64,000 bases of DNA from Allomyces macrogynus ATCC 38327 (GCA_000151295.1 GG745341.1:418803-482802), one strand, 5' to 3'. Positions 1 through 11,360 are shown, counted from the first letter of the stretch. Notes: generated by a model not told the origin, from the letters alone. A program made the numbers and translations.

Positions 1-426
1 CACGAGCGCGCGGTCCGGGGAGGAGCAGCGCGGGCGGTGTCCTGGTCGCGGGCGGTGTCCTGGTCGCGGTCGAGTCGTTGGCAGGGGAGGTGGCCGCGTT
101 GGTGGGCGCAGGCCGGCGGTCGGTCCTGCGCGCGGTGGTGAGCGTGGGACCGTGCGGAGCAAGCGCGACGCGCGTTGCCGGTGTGCGGCGTGATTGCGTT
201 GGTGATCGCCGACAAGCGGCGCTGAGCGGGGCGGCGCGCGTGGGAGACGTGCGACGCGTGCGGTGGACCTCCACGCCTCAGCGACAGGGCTGGCAGACCC
301 ATGTGGGCGGCGCGCAGGGACGCTTCTCCTCCCCGCCCCACCCATTTCTCCGTCCCGCTCCTTGGCCTCGCATCGCCGCACAGCCGACACGACGACGAGC
401 GACCAACTGCGACCTCTCGCTGCACC
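1..426. other. Upstream region of the first ThrE gene, no gene seen
   Basis: GC-rich sequence. Open frames here are arginine/alanine-rich on both strands and look like composition artefacts. It probably holds the promoter and 5' UTR of the gene starting at 427; a C-rich stretch at 330-365 precedes the start. Confidence 0.4.
30..65. repeat. 18-bp direct repeat, two copies
   Basis: Two head-to-tail copies of gcgggcggtgtcctggtc occupy 30-47 and 48-65. No gene is visible around them. This may be a minisatellite trimmed by the window edge. Confidence 0.6.
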
Positions 427-2354
427 ATGCCCGGCATCGCGACCAAGCCGCACGGCGGCCCCGCTGCCCGCCCGCCGGCCGCGCCCAGCGATCCACCCAT
501 GCCAGCAAGTGCACCACCACCGCAAACTCCCGTCTACCACGCCTACCGCCTCGTCGCGCACTTTGCCCGCGCCATGTTCCTCGCCGGGGCCCCGCTCTAC
601 CGCATCGAGCTGCGCGTGCTCGAGCTCGCCGTGGCCCTGCACGTGCCCATCACGATTGCCACGCTGCCGTCCGCGATCCTGCTTGCGCTCGGAGGGTCCT
701 CGTCGGTCTTCCCGCCACAAGCCGTCGCGATTTCGGGTTTGCCCGCCAACAACATGGAAAAACTGCAGGATCTCGACCGGTGGGTCCGGTCGCTCGTCGG
801 CACCATTGAGACGCGGTCGTGGCGCGAGGTGTTGCACGTGCCGCGGCCGCCGGCTCACGGGTCGATTGTGAGCGACGACGAAGTGGACCAACAGCAGGGT
901 AGACTCTTGGAAGACCGCGCAGCACTGCTCGATGAGCAGGAGGGTGTGCCGCAGGGTGACGACGTGGAGGGAATGGACGCGGCGCGCTCCCCGACGGCGC
1001 CTGTTGCACTGAGTGCCGCCACGGTCCCACAGCTCGAGCGGCTATATACCGACCTGCAATTTGTCGTGCACGCCGCGGGCTGGGTTCCAAGTTGGGTCTC
1101 GATTTTGGCGCACGGATTCGCGGCGGCCGGGCTCGCGTCGCTTTGGTACGCGAGCAGTCCGCCCCTCGACACGCCCATATCTCGCTGCTGCTGCTGACCA
1201 ATTGGCCGGTCCCTCAAAGAAAAGGATCCCCGTCACGCCGCACGATATTGTCGCCACGTTCCTACTCGGTCTCGTCAATGGCCTCGTCACGTACTACGGC
1301 CACCGCTGGCACTTGGCCACTCTCGACGTCATTGTCCCGTTCTTGACGGGCGCAATTGGTCAAGTATTTGAGATGTTGCTGGGCGCCGAGAACGTGTGTT
1401 TTGGTACCTCCGCGTTCATGTACGTCACTGGCGACCCAATGTTCATCCACGAACTGAAACTCACCTTGTCTTTGGGAAACAGGTCCTGCTTCAGCTTCTA
1501 CCCCGGCATCCCATCGACCGTCGCCCTCGTCGAAATCGCAAGCGGCAACGTGGTCGCTGGCATCGTGCGCATCGGGTTCTCGTTCCTGCGGTCTGTGTTT
1601 CTCGGGTTCGGCAACCAGGTCGGCAGTCGTGCCGTGATTGCATTGCTCGCGCCCAACGCACCAACGGGTTCGTGGGGCGATATCGCGTGTATGGACGACG
1701 CGGCGAGGCCGAACGCGTTTGTCGTGCGCAATTCGTGGTGGGCTGTGCTCGCTGTCTTCTTTCCGCTCAGTCTTGCCGGTGCGTTGTTGGAAGGATCGTG
1801 GTGGGAGTGAGGTGGGGTGCAAAGGACTGACCATGTGCGTGAACCCCGTCGTTCGCAGTGAACAATATTCTCCGCGGCCATCCACGGCAGTGGCCGTGGA
1901 TGACGCTGAGCAGCGCGCTCGGCGTGACCAGTACGCGCTCTCCTCCCCTCCCCTCCCCCTCCTCTTTTCTACCACGCACTCACCCTCCACCCCACCCCAC
2001 CGCCTAGCCATCCTGCTCACCTCACTCACCTTCGACTCGGGCGTCGCCGCGGCCCTGGCCGGGTTCGTCGTCGGCATCTACTCGCACTGCTACTCACGGT
2101 GGCGGCACGACATCGGGATCGCGTGCCTGTACGCGGGCATTTTCCTATTCGCACCCGGTCCGGCGTTTATGAAAGGGTCGACGAAGCTGCTCACGTCCGA
2201 CTTGCACGACAGCGTGTCTTTTGCGCTCGATGTGGTCGTGCGCGCGCTGAGTATTTGTATTGGGTTGTACCTCGCGAGCTTGGCGCTGTTCCCGTTCTTG
2301 AGGCGTGCGAGGCGCGGGACAGGGGAAGGGGATGCGCCGCCGCCGTCGTTTTGA
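427..2354 (+). CDS. ThrE/Prm10-type multispanning membrane protein, copy 1
   Basis: Predicted 542-residue membrane protein from exons 427-1145, 1225-1419, 1483-1778, 1859-1930 and 2008-2354; all joins keep phase. The N-terminal half carries the DUF1212/ThrE signature around GAPLYRIELRV, followed by a charged linker. The C-terminal half carries many hydrophobic spans (VATFLLGLVNGLVTYYG, NVCFGTSAFM, FYPGIPS, CLYAGIFLFAPG). In this family (yeast Prm10/YJL108C, bacterial threonine/serine exporter ThrE) both halves are membrane domains, and export of small amino acids is known only for the bacterial members; substrate here is inferred. The ATG at 427 (caccATG) is the first one before the domain. 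A diverged paralogue follows directly on the same strand. Confidence 0.88.
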
Positions 2355-2959
2355 GGGTAGGTACAGAGGGTGGAGAGGGTGGAGAGTAGGGTGCGAGGAC
2401 TGGAGAAAGCGATGGAGACTAGCAGGTAGGAAAAGAGCTTGGTTTGATTTTGGAGCAGGACGCGGCCGGTCGCACTGGATACTTGGTGAAGCGATGCGCG
2501 TGCCGCTGCTGACGGGCCCAGTCGGTGACCCCGCGGCGCGGCGGACAGCAAGCATGCCAGGGGACGCCGTAATGTCATTGCGCTTTGGATAGGAGGCGAG
2601 GAGGAGCGCGAGAGGGACGCGACAGTGGCGCGGAGGAGCACGACGAGGAGGACGCAACGCAGAGTTGGACGCAGCCGGACGCGCCGAAACCCGAACACAG
2701 ATGCGAGACACTCGCGTGACTCGCATGGCCTTACCACGTCAGACCTGTCGATTGGGAGGGACGCGTCGCGCGTCCTGCCTTTTCCGTTACTGACCTGACC
2801 GTCCTCGACTCGACGACGACGGCGCTAGCTTCCCGACTTCGTGCAGTCGCATCTTCAGCGCGTCGAAGGATTTGCGGCGCGGTCTAGAATCCAATTGTTC
2901 CCGTGCCGGTGCTGCAAGCCGATCCAACCGCGGCCGTCAGTCAGGTTTCAGTGGTCACG
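2355..2959. other. Spacer between the two ThrE paralogues
   Basis: About 600 bp containing the 3' end of copy 1 and the promoter of copy 2. Frames on both strands are short or low-complexity and I see no further gene. Confidence 0.4.
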
Positions 2960-5566
2960 ATGCCGGCCAGCAATAACAATCCGATCATTTCTCTCGGCGT
3001 GATGGCAGCGACCGCAACCATCTCTTCTGGGACCTCAGCGTCGCCGTCGAATGGGGCTCCGGCCAGTCGGACCTCGAACAGTACTGCCGCGCACCATACT
3101 AGTCATGGTGATCTTCAAGCTGACTCCACCGCGCTTGCCTAGACACGATCTCGAACGGTCCCGCGGCAAGGGCACCTGCGCTTGGCCTGTCCGTCGGCGA
3201 CTTGCCGGGCGACCCACACGCGGCCGTGCTCAAGGCGCAGAAATTGCTGCTGCGACTGACCAAGGCGCTGTTCCTGTTTGGCGCTCCGCTCGTAAGTTCT
3301 CTTTTGACGGGGTGGGCGCGGATCTTCTTCCGTGCCAGCGCATGAACTGACGGAATTCGTGATCCGATTTGCACGCACACGCAGTACCGTGTCGAAAGTG
3401 CGTCTGTCCTACCCCCTCGCTCGCTCCGACTCGCTCAACTGACCCCTCACCCATTCCACCCTTCAGTCCGCGTCCAAGACGTCGCCGACATGATCGGCAT
3501 CCCCGTCTCGATTCTCTCCCTGCCGAACGCCGTAATCCTGGCGTTTGGCGACGGCACGTCCTCGATCTGGCCACAGACGTATATCGTCAAAGGGTTTCAA
3601 GAAAACCATATGGGCAAGCTGCAGGACGTCGACCGGTGGGCGCGGCAACTCGCAGGCGCAGCCGACGCCGATATCGAGTTGCGCGTACGCAGCAAGTTGC
3701 GGGAAAAGAAGGCAGCGGTGGTCACCGACAAACCGGCCAAGTCGGTTGCGACGAACCGTAAGGGTGAGCGGAATGGAGATGATGAGCAGGTGCAGGGGCT
3801 GTTGCTCGAGGCGGCGGCGGAGAACGCGCCGGATGCGGGTACGGCGGACGCGGGTGCGCGTGAGCGTGATGGTACGTACGACTGGTGGAGATCAGCGCGC
3901 ACTTCGGAACAGGTCTGAAACGCCTCATCCTCGCAGCAGGTCCCGGCGCGCCGTCCAACCCGACCGCGTCCAACCTGCGCCTGCACCCAGTTCTCAACAT
4001 CGACACGCACGCAACCGGCCTGACAAATGTCCTGACGGGCGAATCGGGTCAAGGGGTCGAGATCGTGCAAGTTGACAAGTCGCTGGTGCAGGGCATGCAC
4101 GTGGCCAGCATCGAGTGCATCCAAGCGGCGCGGATGCAGTCGGCGCACCCGACACTGTCGCTGACCGAGGCCGAGCTCGACGTCTACCTTGAGGAACTCG
4201 ACTTGGTCGTGAACGCGCCGCCCGCGATTGCACCGTGGTTGCGCATCGTGTGTATTGGGTTTGGCGCCATGTTTTTGGCGATGCTTTGGTACGGTCCGTG
4301 TCTGATCTTGATTGTTGGCTGGTTTTTGACGGTGGTGCTTGCGTGTAGGTACCCGACGACGCCCTACGACATGCTCACGACGCTGTTCCTCGGCACGCTC
4401 AACGGGTTCCTGACGTTCCACGGCGAGCGGCTCAAGCTCAATGCGCTCGAAGTGCTCGTGCCCTTGGTCCTCGGGTTTGTCGGCAAGGCGATTGAGCTGA
4501 TGGCCGGGTCCGACAACGTGTGCTTTGGCACCGTGACCGTCATGTCGACGTTCAATTTTTACCCAGGTATCGCCGTTGTACGTTCCCTAAATCGCCTCCC
4601 GACCCGCTCCACCCTTTCCATCGCATGCCCTTGACCGTCTCCACCCTCTCCACGCACAGGTCATGGCCATGGTCGAACTCGCCTCGCGCAACCTCGTCTC
4701 CGGCACCGTACGCATGTTCTACTCGTTCATTCGCGCGCTCAAGCTCGGGTTCGGTCTGGCACTCGGGTCGCGCCTGTCGACGTGGCTCAGCGACCCTTTG
4801 CACAACCCGCTCGCGCACGGCGACATCAAGTGCATGGAAACGGCCCGGCCCGGCGCGTTTGTCTTCAAGTCGAACCCACTGCTGCTCATGACCGTCTTCT
4901 TCCCGCTCGCGTTCTGCATCAACGTGTTCTTGCGCGCGAATCCGCGGCAGTGGGGGTGGATGGTGCTGAGCTCGGCGATTGGGCTGTTCAGTACGTGTTG
5001 GCAGATGGGCGGGCGACGGGTAAGCACGCTGTGCGGGGGCCACAGCGGCTGACGTGCATGTTGTTTTGTGTAGCACTGCTCCTGTCGACAAGCGTCTTTG
5101 AAAAGGATACGGCTGCCGCACAGGCCGCGTTTGCGATCGGGCTGTCGAGCCACCTGTACGCGCGCAAGTTCAACGGTGCGTTGTCGTGTCGTGGCCGTCA
5201 CCTCGTTCCGGCATCGCATCGCGCTCACGGATTCGCGACCCAAACAGATATTGCCATGGCGTCGCTCCTCGCCGGCATTTTTTGGCTGGTTCCAGGTGCA
5301 ATGGGGGTCAAAGTACGTTGGCCGTACATTAACACTATTGCGTCGAGCCAGATCTGACCCATCCCGCTTTTTTTGACAAGGGCGCCGCATCGCTCATGTC
5401 CGAGGACCTCAAGGGCAGCACGACGTTTGCGATTGAAATGATCGTGCGCGCCTTGTCGTTGAGCATTGGGCTCTACGTGTCGAGCCTGCTGTTACCACCC
5501 ATGACCAAACGCACCAAGGTGACGATTCTCTCGCTGTGGCGACTTGTGGAACGGTGGACTCGGTGA
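2960..5566 (+). CDS. ThrE/Prm10-type multispanning membrane protein, copy 2
   Basis: Predicted 650-residue paralogue of the preceding gene, in ten exons: 2960-3080, 3143-3291, 3385-3397, 3467-3871, 3937-4288, 4349-4577, 4660-4990, 5074-5175, 5248-5312 and 5381-5566. The phase adds up across all of them. The ThrE signature GAPLYRVEIRVQDVADM is assembled across a 13-nt exon. Membrane segments match copy 1 (DMLTTLFLGTLNGFLTFHG, NVCFGTVTVMSTFNFYPG, LLAGIFWLVPGAMGV). Introns after the LW residues, after LGLFS/ALGVT and near the N-FLR/N-ILR region are at matching places in the two copies; copy 2 has extra ones. A polar, serine/threonine-rich N-terminus precedes the first domain. Likely location is a cellular membrane; substrate unknown. 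Confidence 0.87.
3385..3397 (+). other. 13-nt micro-exon of ThrE copy 2
   Basis: Flanked by a cag acceptor and a gtgcgt donor. It encodes Y-R-V-E plus one base and restores the conserved GAPLYRVE motif, which is encoded without interruption in the neighbouring paralogue. Confidence 0.8.
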
Positions 5567-5600
5567 GCAATGAAGACGACTAGCATTTCGTTTCACCATA

Positions 5601-7379
5601 CTATGCCATATCGGTGCGCGCCTTCTTCACCGGCGCGTCCCCGTCGACCTCCTCCTCTGCCGCAGCCGCAGCCTCGTCGGCCTTGCGCTTCTTCGCCTCG
5701 AGCTTATCACTCTTCGCGTCCACCGTATCGCACCGCAACCGATCAACCAGCTTCAAGTGCGTCCGCGCCCGCTTCGTGACGGTGACAATCGGGAACAGCG
5801 ACCCGAGCGTGCCCCACGGCAGCGTCTCGCACCGCGTCAGAATCCCCGGGTACAGTTCCATGAACGGAACCATTTCGCCCGCATTCGCGGGCACCGGCAA
5901 CGGTTTTGGCTCGCCCGTTGCCGACGGCAGGAACCCGCGCGGGTTCGGCAGCGACTGTGCAAACAAGTGCTTGAGCATCAAGTCAACGGTGAGCGTTTCG
6001 ATGCGTTTCGTCTCGTAGAGCGTCGCGACGTGCTTGACGAGCGACGTGAACGCGTGCATCGGGTCGGAGACCGAGTCGGCGTACTGCCACTCAACTTGCG
6101 GATAGGCACAGTCCCACAGGACGAGCGGGAACTCGGGTGCCAAGTCGTACTGCGGCTTTGCGGGGTGCGCGGTCACGTCGAGCAAGTCGCGCACGATCGT
6201 CGGGGGCTCGAGCCCTTGCCCGACCATGAACAGGATGTAGGTCATGCACCGGATCTGGTGCCACAGGAATGCCGTGCCCTGGATCGTGACCGTGTAAAAG
6301 TCGGACGGGAGCGGAAGGGCGGCCGGTGGCGCCGCCGGGTCGCCGTACCCGCTCGTGACGCCCTCGTGGACTGGCTCAATCGTTGCGGCAAGGACCGTGC
6401 GCTCGTAGTTGCGCACGGGCTTCGACGGATCAATCTTGCAAAAGTTGCGGAAATCGTGTGCGCCGAGGAAATAGGACGCGGCCTCGCGCATCTTCGCGAT
6501 ATCGAGCCCGAGCGCCGGGAAAAAGTACTTGTAGGTGCGGTGCGCGCACGAGAACCGCGCCGAGAAATCGTCGGGTACGGGGGCCCATGCGAGAACGCGA
6601 ATGTGCGGTGGCAACAAGCGGTTGATGATGGTCAAGTACGGCAGTTCCTCATCGCCCGGGTTGCGCACTTTCGACCGCACGTTGAGCGAGACGGCGTTGC
6701 CCGTCGCCGAGACACCCTTGTCGGTGCGCCCACACCGCGCATAGTCGGCGTCCTTGATGTCGGCCACGAGCTTGGCTTTCGTGAGCGCCTCGAACAGGTG
6801 GTGCTCGACCGTGTTGGTCGTGTGCAGTTGCGCCGCGAGCCCCTGGTAGTTCCACCCGAAATAGGCGAGTTTCAGGACAATGCGCCGCGTCGGGTGCTTG
6901 GAAAAGTCGAACGCGCGGTCGGCCTTGCTGGCCTTGCTGGCCTTGCGGGACTTTGGCGCGGGATTTGGTGGTTCGGTGGTGGGGACGGGTGTCGAAGTCG
7001 TCGTCTTGGCCTCGAGCTCGCGAATGCGCGCGATCAGAGCGTCCTTGGACCACGCCTGGTACGCCTCGTTGTTGCCGCCGTTGGAGGCCATGGTGTCGTC
7101 GGACTCGGTTTGGTGCTGTTGCTGCTGTTGGAGCAATTTGGCTTGCCGCGCTTGCAGGGCCGCGGGGCTGACGGGACCGCGTGGAGTGTTCGGGTAGCGG
7201 TTGAAGAGGCGGTGGAGATGGTAGCCGCCGAGCGAGCGAGCCCCGGAGACGTGGTTTGCAATGGCAAGGGGCGGAGCAGGCAGTCGCAAGGTCGCCGTCG
7301 TCGCGGCCGTGATCGGGAGAGTGCCAGCAGCAGCAGCGGCGAGTGGGCGTGCGGTGGACGCGGTCAGGTGCCGCCACAT
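5601..7379 (-). CDS. PUS3: tRNA pseudouridine(38/39) synthase
   Basis: Intronless, 592 codons from the ATG at 7379. It converts uridines 38/39 of the tRNA anticodon arm to pseudouridine. The TruA-family core starts at RIVLKLAYFGWNYQG. The catalytic aspartate lies in CGRTDKGVSATGN, near residue 220; the CGRTDKG form is that of Deg1/Pus3 rather than Pus1. The C-terminal tail is lysine/alanine-rich. A second ATG at 7091 (MASNGGNNEAYQ) would give a 496-residue cytosolic or nuclear form. The longer start adds about 96 residues rich in Arg, Ala and Ser and poor in acid, like a mitochondrial presequence, so dual targeting by alternative starts is possible. Confidence 0.9.
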   Translation of the reverse strand: MWRHLTASTARPLAAAAAGTLPITAATTATLRLPAPPLAIANHVSGARSLGGYHLHRLFNRYPNTPRGPVSPAALQARQAKLLQQQQQHQTESDDTMASNGGNNEAYQAWSKDALIARIRELEAKTTTSTPVPTTEPPNPAPKSRKASKASKADRAFDFSKHPTRRIVLKLAYFGWNYQGLAAQLHTTNTVEHHLFEALTKAKLVADIKDADYARCGRTDKGVSATGNAVSLNVRSKVRNPGDEELPYLTIINRLLPPHIRVLAWAPVPDDFSARFSCAHRTYKYFFPALGLDIAKMREAASYFLGAHDFRNFCKIDPSKPVRNYERTVLAATIEPVHEGVTSGYGDPAAPPAALPLPSDFYTVTIQGTAFLWHQIRCMTYILFMVGQGLEPPTIVRDLLDVTAHPAKPQYDLAPEFPLVLWDCAYPQVEWQYADSVSDPMHAFTSLVKHVATLYETKRIETLTVDLMLKHLFAQSLPNPRGFLPSATGEPKPLPVPANAGEMVPFMELYPGILTRCETLPWGTLGSLFPIVTVTKRARTHLKLVDRLRCDTVDAKSDKLEAKKRKADEAAAAAEEEVDGDAPVKKARTDMA

Positions 7380-8195
7380 GGGTCGTTGCAGCGCTGTTTC
7401 TGGCAAGCGCTGACGGTTGCTGCTGGGGAGATTGATGCCTTCAGATGCCGTTGGAGAACGACGACCGGCACGAGTAGACGGGCAATTTGCTGCCGGTTTG
7501 GAAGGAGCAATAAGCTGCCGCTTTCGGTTGGAAATTGCAACGAGTCTGGCCTGCAATGGTGGTCTGTGGCAGGACGACGCCGAATGTCGCAGCGGCAGGC
7601 TCCTGTGATTGATCCATCTTTGATCTTGCTGCATGGCCCGACCAGAAATCAAGTGCTGCACATCCACACCAAAGCCCCACATCTCCACGGTCTGCATTGA
7701 CCTCATAGGCACCATGGTCCCGCTGCAGTGCCAGCGGCTCACGCTGGTGGAAACGATCGACGCTCTGGCTCTTTTCCGCTCTTTTCCGCTCATTTCCCGC
7801 ACCGTCTCACCACCGAATTTCCATGGTTGAAGTCGCCCCAGGTCATGGCGGCACGGTGCTCACTTTCTTTGTCTATGTTGACCCTCTCGTTTGCCATTAT
7901 TTTGGACTCTTTTGGAATATGCGCGATTGGTCGCCTTTTTCGCGGCTCCTGTCACTCCGTTTGTTCTTGAAGTTTGATGAAAGTACACAAAATTATGGAC
8001 CTCAACGATGTGTAGTTTTGTCACGCAATATTCCAGAGTTGGTTCACGTGCAAAACCAGTCAATCCATTTTCACAAAAGTGATGAACTCGCGCCGTCCTC
8101 ATCATGGAGCGTGCTGCCCGCTCCTGCTCCCGCCCTGCTGGCCAATAGCTTCTCTTGTCGAGGTCCATCTCAAGCACAACTGCGCATCAAAAAAA
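7380..8195. other. Divergent spacer, PUS3 / F-box gene
   Basis: GC content falls noticeably to the right of about 7.8 kb. No coding signature was found. It serves as the shared upstream region of the leftward PUS3 and rightward F-box gene. Confidence 0.4.
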
Positions 8196-9640
8196 ATGCT
8201 GGGATTACTCCCGACCGAGTTGCTCGACCACATTGCAGAGCACGTTGCGACCCACGATTCTGTCAACGCCAACCACGAATGTCCAGGCCCATTTCATCTT
8301 TTCCACCTCGCTGGCTCCTGTCGTCGACTGCGCCCATCCGTGCTCCGCGCTCTCCTGGAAACACTTGCAGTCTTGATGCCGTCTCCGGTCGGTTGGAGGC
8401 GCAAGGACGATGTCGCCATTGTGATTACCAACACCTGTAGTCATTGTGTCCAAGACCATGTTCATGTCCAACTGATTCCTGTGTGCGAGGTGCACGTTTT
8501 TACCGCCAATCATGGACCTTCATTGACCATTGCCGAGCCGACGTCCCCAAGCGACCGTGTCTTGCGCGTTCCGGCCATTTGGATTACCACGCTCCAAGTG
8601 GGACAAGTGCATGACGATGCTTGCATTGATGAGTGCAACATGCTCATCCTTCCTCGTCGTCTTGTGCAAGTCTTCCTCGCCTTGCTCATTTCCATCTTCA
8701 GGAGAACGCACCTGCTGGCGTTTCATATGCGCTGCTTGATGCGCTCCAGAACCAGCTGATGTCGCTGGTGATTGGAAACTCGTCAAACATAACATGTCTT
8801 GCTGACTTGACGTTCCCAAACTTGCACTTCCTCACCTACGGTCCAGCCACGACGTGTGCCTTCCCCACGGCCCCACACCTTCGTGCCCTAGATGTGCAGT
8901 CGCCTGTAGCCTTGACCAGCGTGTGCATGCATGTCCAATTCTTCTCCTACATGACACATCTCGAAACATGGTCTATTCGGCACCCGACCTCGTTTTCCTG
9001 CTCTGGAGAAGAACGGACGGAAGACGATCAGGATCGCCTTGACGAGGCGGTGGCCAAGCTCAAAGGCCATGTTTTCAAGCGTTTGCGCTTTGTTCGTGCT
9101 CCAAGCGTCCATCTTTACCAGCTCAAAGCGTTATTGCGCAATTTGCCAAAATTGCACATTGTGGGCAACAGTGACCAGAGTATCGTCAAGGAAAGTAATA
9201 TTGCGCAGATGAGGGGCAAGAACTACCCGAACCTAACGACTTTGGTCTTCCCTGTCAATAGCGCAACTGATGGTGGATCGCAGCTCTTCGCGTCAGAAAT
9301 ACTTTTGCTTGCCAAACTTCCGCACTTGATGCATCTCGAATGTGCTGTTGGCGAATGCACCCGACCAAAAACATCAACTGAGCCCAATCTTCACGATTCC
9401 GCTCATTTGGTCGCTCCAACTTCTTCGTCGATCCGTCACACCGCTGGGACGTTGGCATCGCCACGGCTGGCCAAAATCCAAGTGGGGTTAGCATCTCGTC
9501 GTATCATTTTCCCGGCACTCACTACGGCAAAGTGCATAATTCTCTTCAAACTGCATACCATTTTAGAGGATCAAATTCACGAAAGCAGACGTACCTGGAG
9601 AACAGCTCAAAGCTTGCACGAGTCATCACCAATGCGCTGA
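8196..9640 (+). CDS. F-box domain protein
   Basis: Begins at ATG 8196 with an F-box-like segment (LLPTELLDHIAEHV, then HLAGSCRRLRPSVLRALLE). The rest has leucine-rich stretches such as LTFPNLHFLTYGP and NYPNLTTLVFPV, typical of F-box substrate receptors of SCF ubiquitin ligases. Two frames must be joined by an intron ending at the cag at 8699-8701. The donor is either gt at 8598 or gt at 8607; both preserve phase. Base composition is AT-richer than the neighbours and codon use is less GC-biased. The stop at 9638-9640 overlaps the end of the convergent dehydrogenase gene by 15 bp. Target unknown. Confidence 0.65.
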
Positions 9641-10663
9641 CTCTGTCTGTGCAATGTTGCGCTCAATCTCTTTCACCGTCTCCTCGCCCAACGTCCTGCG
9701 CACAAGCTCGATGCTCATCTCCCACAACCGCTGCTGAAGGGCCGGATCCTTGGCAAACGCCGACGGCTCGGCCACCTCTCCGTACGGCTCAAAATAGCTG
9801 CCTGACGGCACCTTGGGCGGGTCCTGGTCGAGCTGCGGTGACGTGGCGGCAGCCAAAGAGGTGCGCGCACCGTTAACGGGCTTTTTCCCGACCACCTTTG
9901 CCAAGGCCGTGTACGCCTTGCCAACCACGCCGCTGTACGACTCCTGGACATGGTGATGCAGATTCGTATCGACGACGCCCGGGTGGACGGCGAACACGCG
10001 CAAGTGTGGCTGCTTGGACGCGAGGTACTTGGTGAAGAGCATGTTGCAGAGTTTACTTTGTCCGTAGGCAAGGGAAGGGGAGTAAACGGCCTCGGATGGG
10101 TGCTTTTCGCCATCGGCGGGCTTGGGCGCAGCTGGGTCGACAAACACTTGCTCGAGCGTGCCAAGACCAAACGAATACGAGTAGTAATGCAAGAGCGAAG
10201 TGAGGTTGACGATGCGGCCCGTGTTTTTCGGGACCACGGGCAGAACGAGCATCGTGAAGACAAAATGACCCATGTGGTTCGTTCCAAACTGCGACTCGAG
10301 CCCGTCCTGCGTGAGTCGGTACGGCACGGCCATGATCCCAGCGTTGTTGATGAGCGCGTCAATCTTTTCGCCCTTGGCGACAACCGAACGCGCTGCGGTC
10401 GCGACCTGCTTGAGCGAGCCGAGATCCAGCTCGAGAAAATCGAGCTGTGGGTCATGTGTCGTGCCATCAGCCTTGAGCTTGGCGCGGATCGCGTCCATGG
10501 CCGCATGGGCCTTGTCGGCTGACCGACACGCGAGAATGACCTTGCCCTTGTTCTTGGCGAGGTAGAGCGCCGTCTGGTAACCGATGCCCGTGTTGGCGCC
10601 TGTCACCAGGTACGTCTTGCCCTCGAGGTTCGGAATGTCATTTGTCGAGAATCCGTTGCCCAT
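9626..10663 (-). CDS. Short-chain dehydrogenase/reductase, retinol-dehydrogenase/WWOX-like
   Basis: Single exon, 345 residues. It has the Rossmann dinucleotide motif TGANTGIG at residues 21-28, the conserved LINNAGIM, the catalytic serine region VNLTSLLH and the active-site YGQSK. The HPGVVDTNL segment is typical of retinol dehydrogenase and WWOX-type members. It probably uses NADP(H), since an arginine (ACRSADK) follows the second beta strand; the substrate cannot be read from the sequence. Start chosen at the ATG at 10663, immediately before GNGFSTNDIPNLEGKTYLVT. Confidence 0.92.
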   Translation of the reverse strand: MGNGFSTNDIPNLEGKTYLVTGANTGIGYQTALYLAKNKGKVILACRSADKAHAAMDAIRAKLKADGTTHDPQLDFLELDLGSLKQVATAARSVVAKGEKIDALINNAGIMAVPYRLTQDGLESQFGTNHMGHFVFTMLVLPVVPKNTGRIVNLTSLLHYYSYSFGLGTLEQVFVDPAAPKPADGEKHPSEAVYSPSLAYGQSKLCNMLFTKYLASKQPHLRVFAVHPGVVDTNLHHHVQESYSGVVGKAYTALAKVVGKKPVNGARTSLAAATSPQLDQDPPKVPSGSYFEPYGEVAEPSAFAKDPALQQRLWEMSIELVRRTLGEETVKEIERNIAQTESAHW

Positions 10664-11360
10664 TGTTGCTGGTCGTGGAAGCGGTCGAAACTGCAAGCTG
10701 CGAAGGAAAGGTCGTGGTAGTGGTGTGCTTGAGTCGCGTCGTGAAGCTCGAGAGAGCTGATGTTGATGGCGTGAGGGCAAGACTGCCGATTTTTGTTGTG
10801 AGGAGGAGGTACAGACTGAGAGTGTCTGTGGCGAAACGCGCCGCGCACGCTGAGGTGAGCAAACCTGTCAGCAGCATGATAAAGTGCATGCGTTGTAAAC
10901 CGTTGAGGCTGCTGGCCCACCGAATGTCAATGCGCGCGGGTGCGGCCAGCGAATGGCAACCATCGATCAATTCTGCCAAATAGGTATAGCTGAGTGCAGA
11001 GATGCGATCAAATATTTCTGGCAACGGACACGATAATCGATTTGGCCACTCCAAGTCCTGAGCTGGCAGCGCACTGACAAGGCGGTCAGAGTTTTGTCAA
11101 AACTTGATGAAAGGCATACAGTAGTAACTAGGTCGATTTTGGCGTCCTGAGGCACACACACCTATGTCAGTCAATGAAGCATGCCTCCCGTCACACAAGC
11201 AGGTAAAATTGATCTGACTCAAGTCTCGCATTTGGCCGCTTTTTTGCAAACAACGTAAAACGAAATTGCACTTTTTGACAGGAGCGGCCGGCGGCAGTAC
11301 AAAAAAACAGGAGCCTTGGTCACGCGTCACAGGCCCTCTCAAATCGCTCTGTCAACAAAA
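10664..11360. other. Spacer, AT-richer, no clear gene
   Basis: Divergent upstream region between the dehydrogenase and the candidate microprotein gene. Only short frames without family resemblance are present. Confidence 0.4.

Noticed and set aside
5757..7700. Long rightward frame of 647 codons over the PUS3 gene
   Set aside because: Arg/Val/Gly-rich antisense frame mirroring GC-biased codons of PUS3; no family motif.
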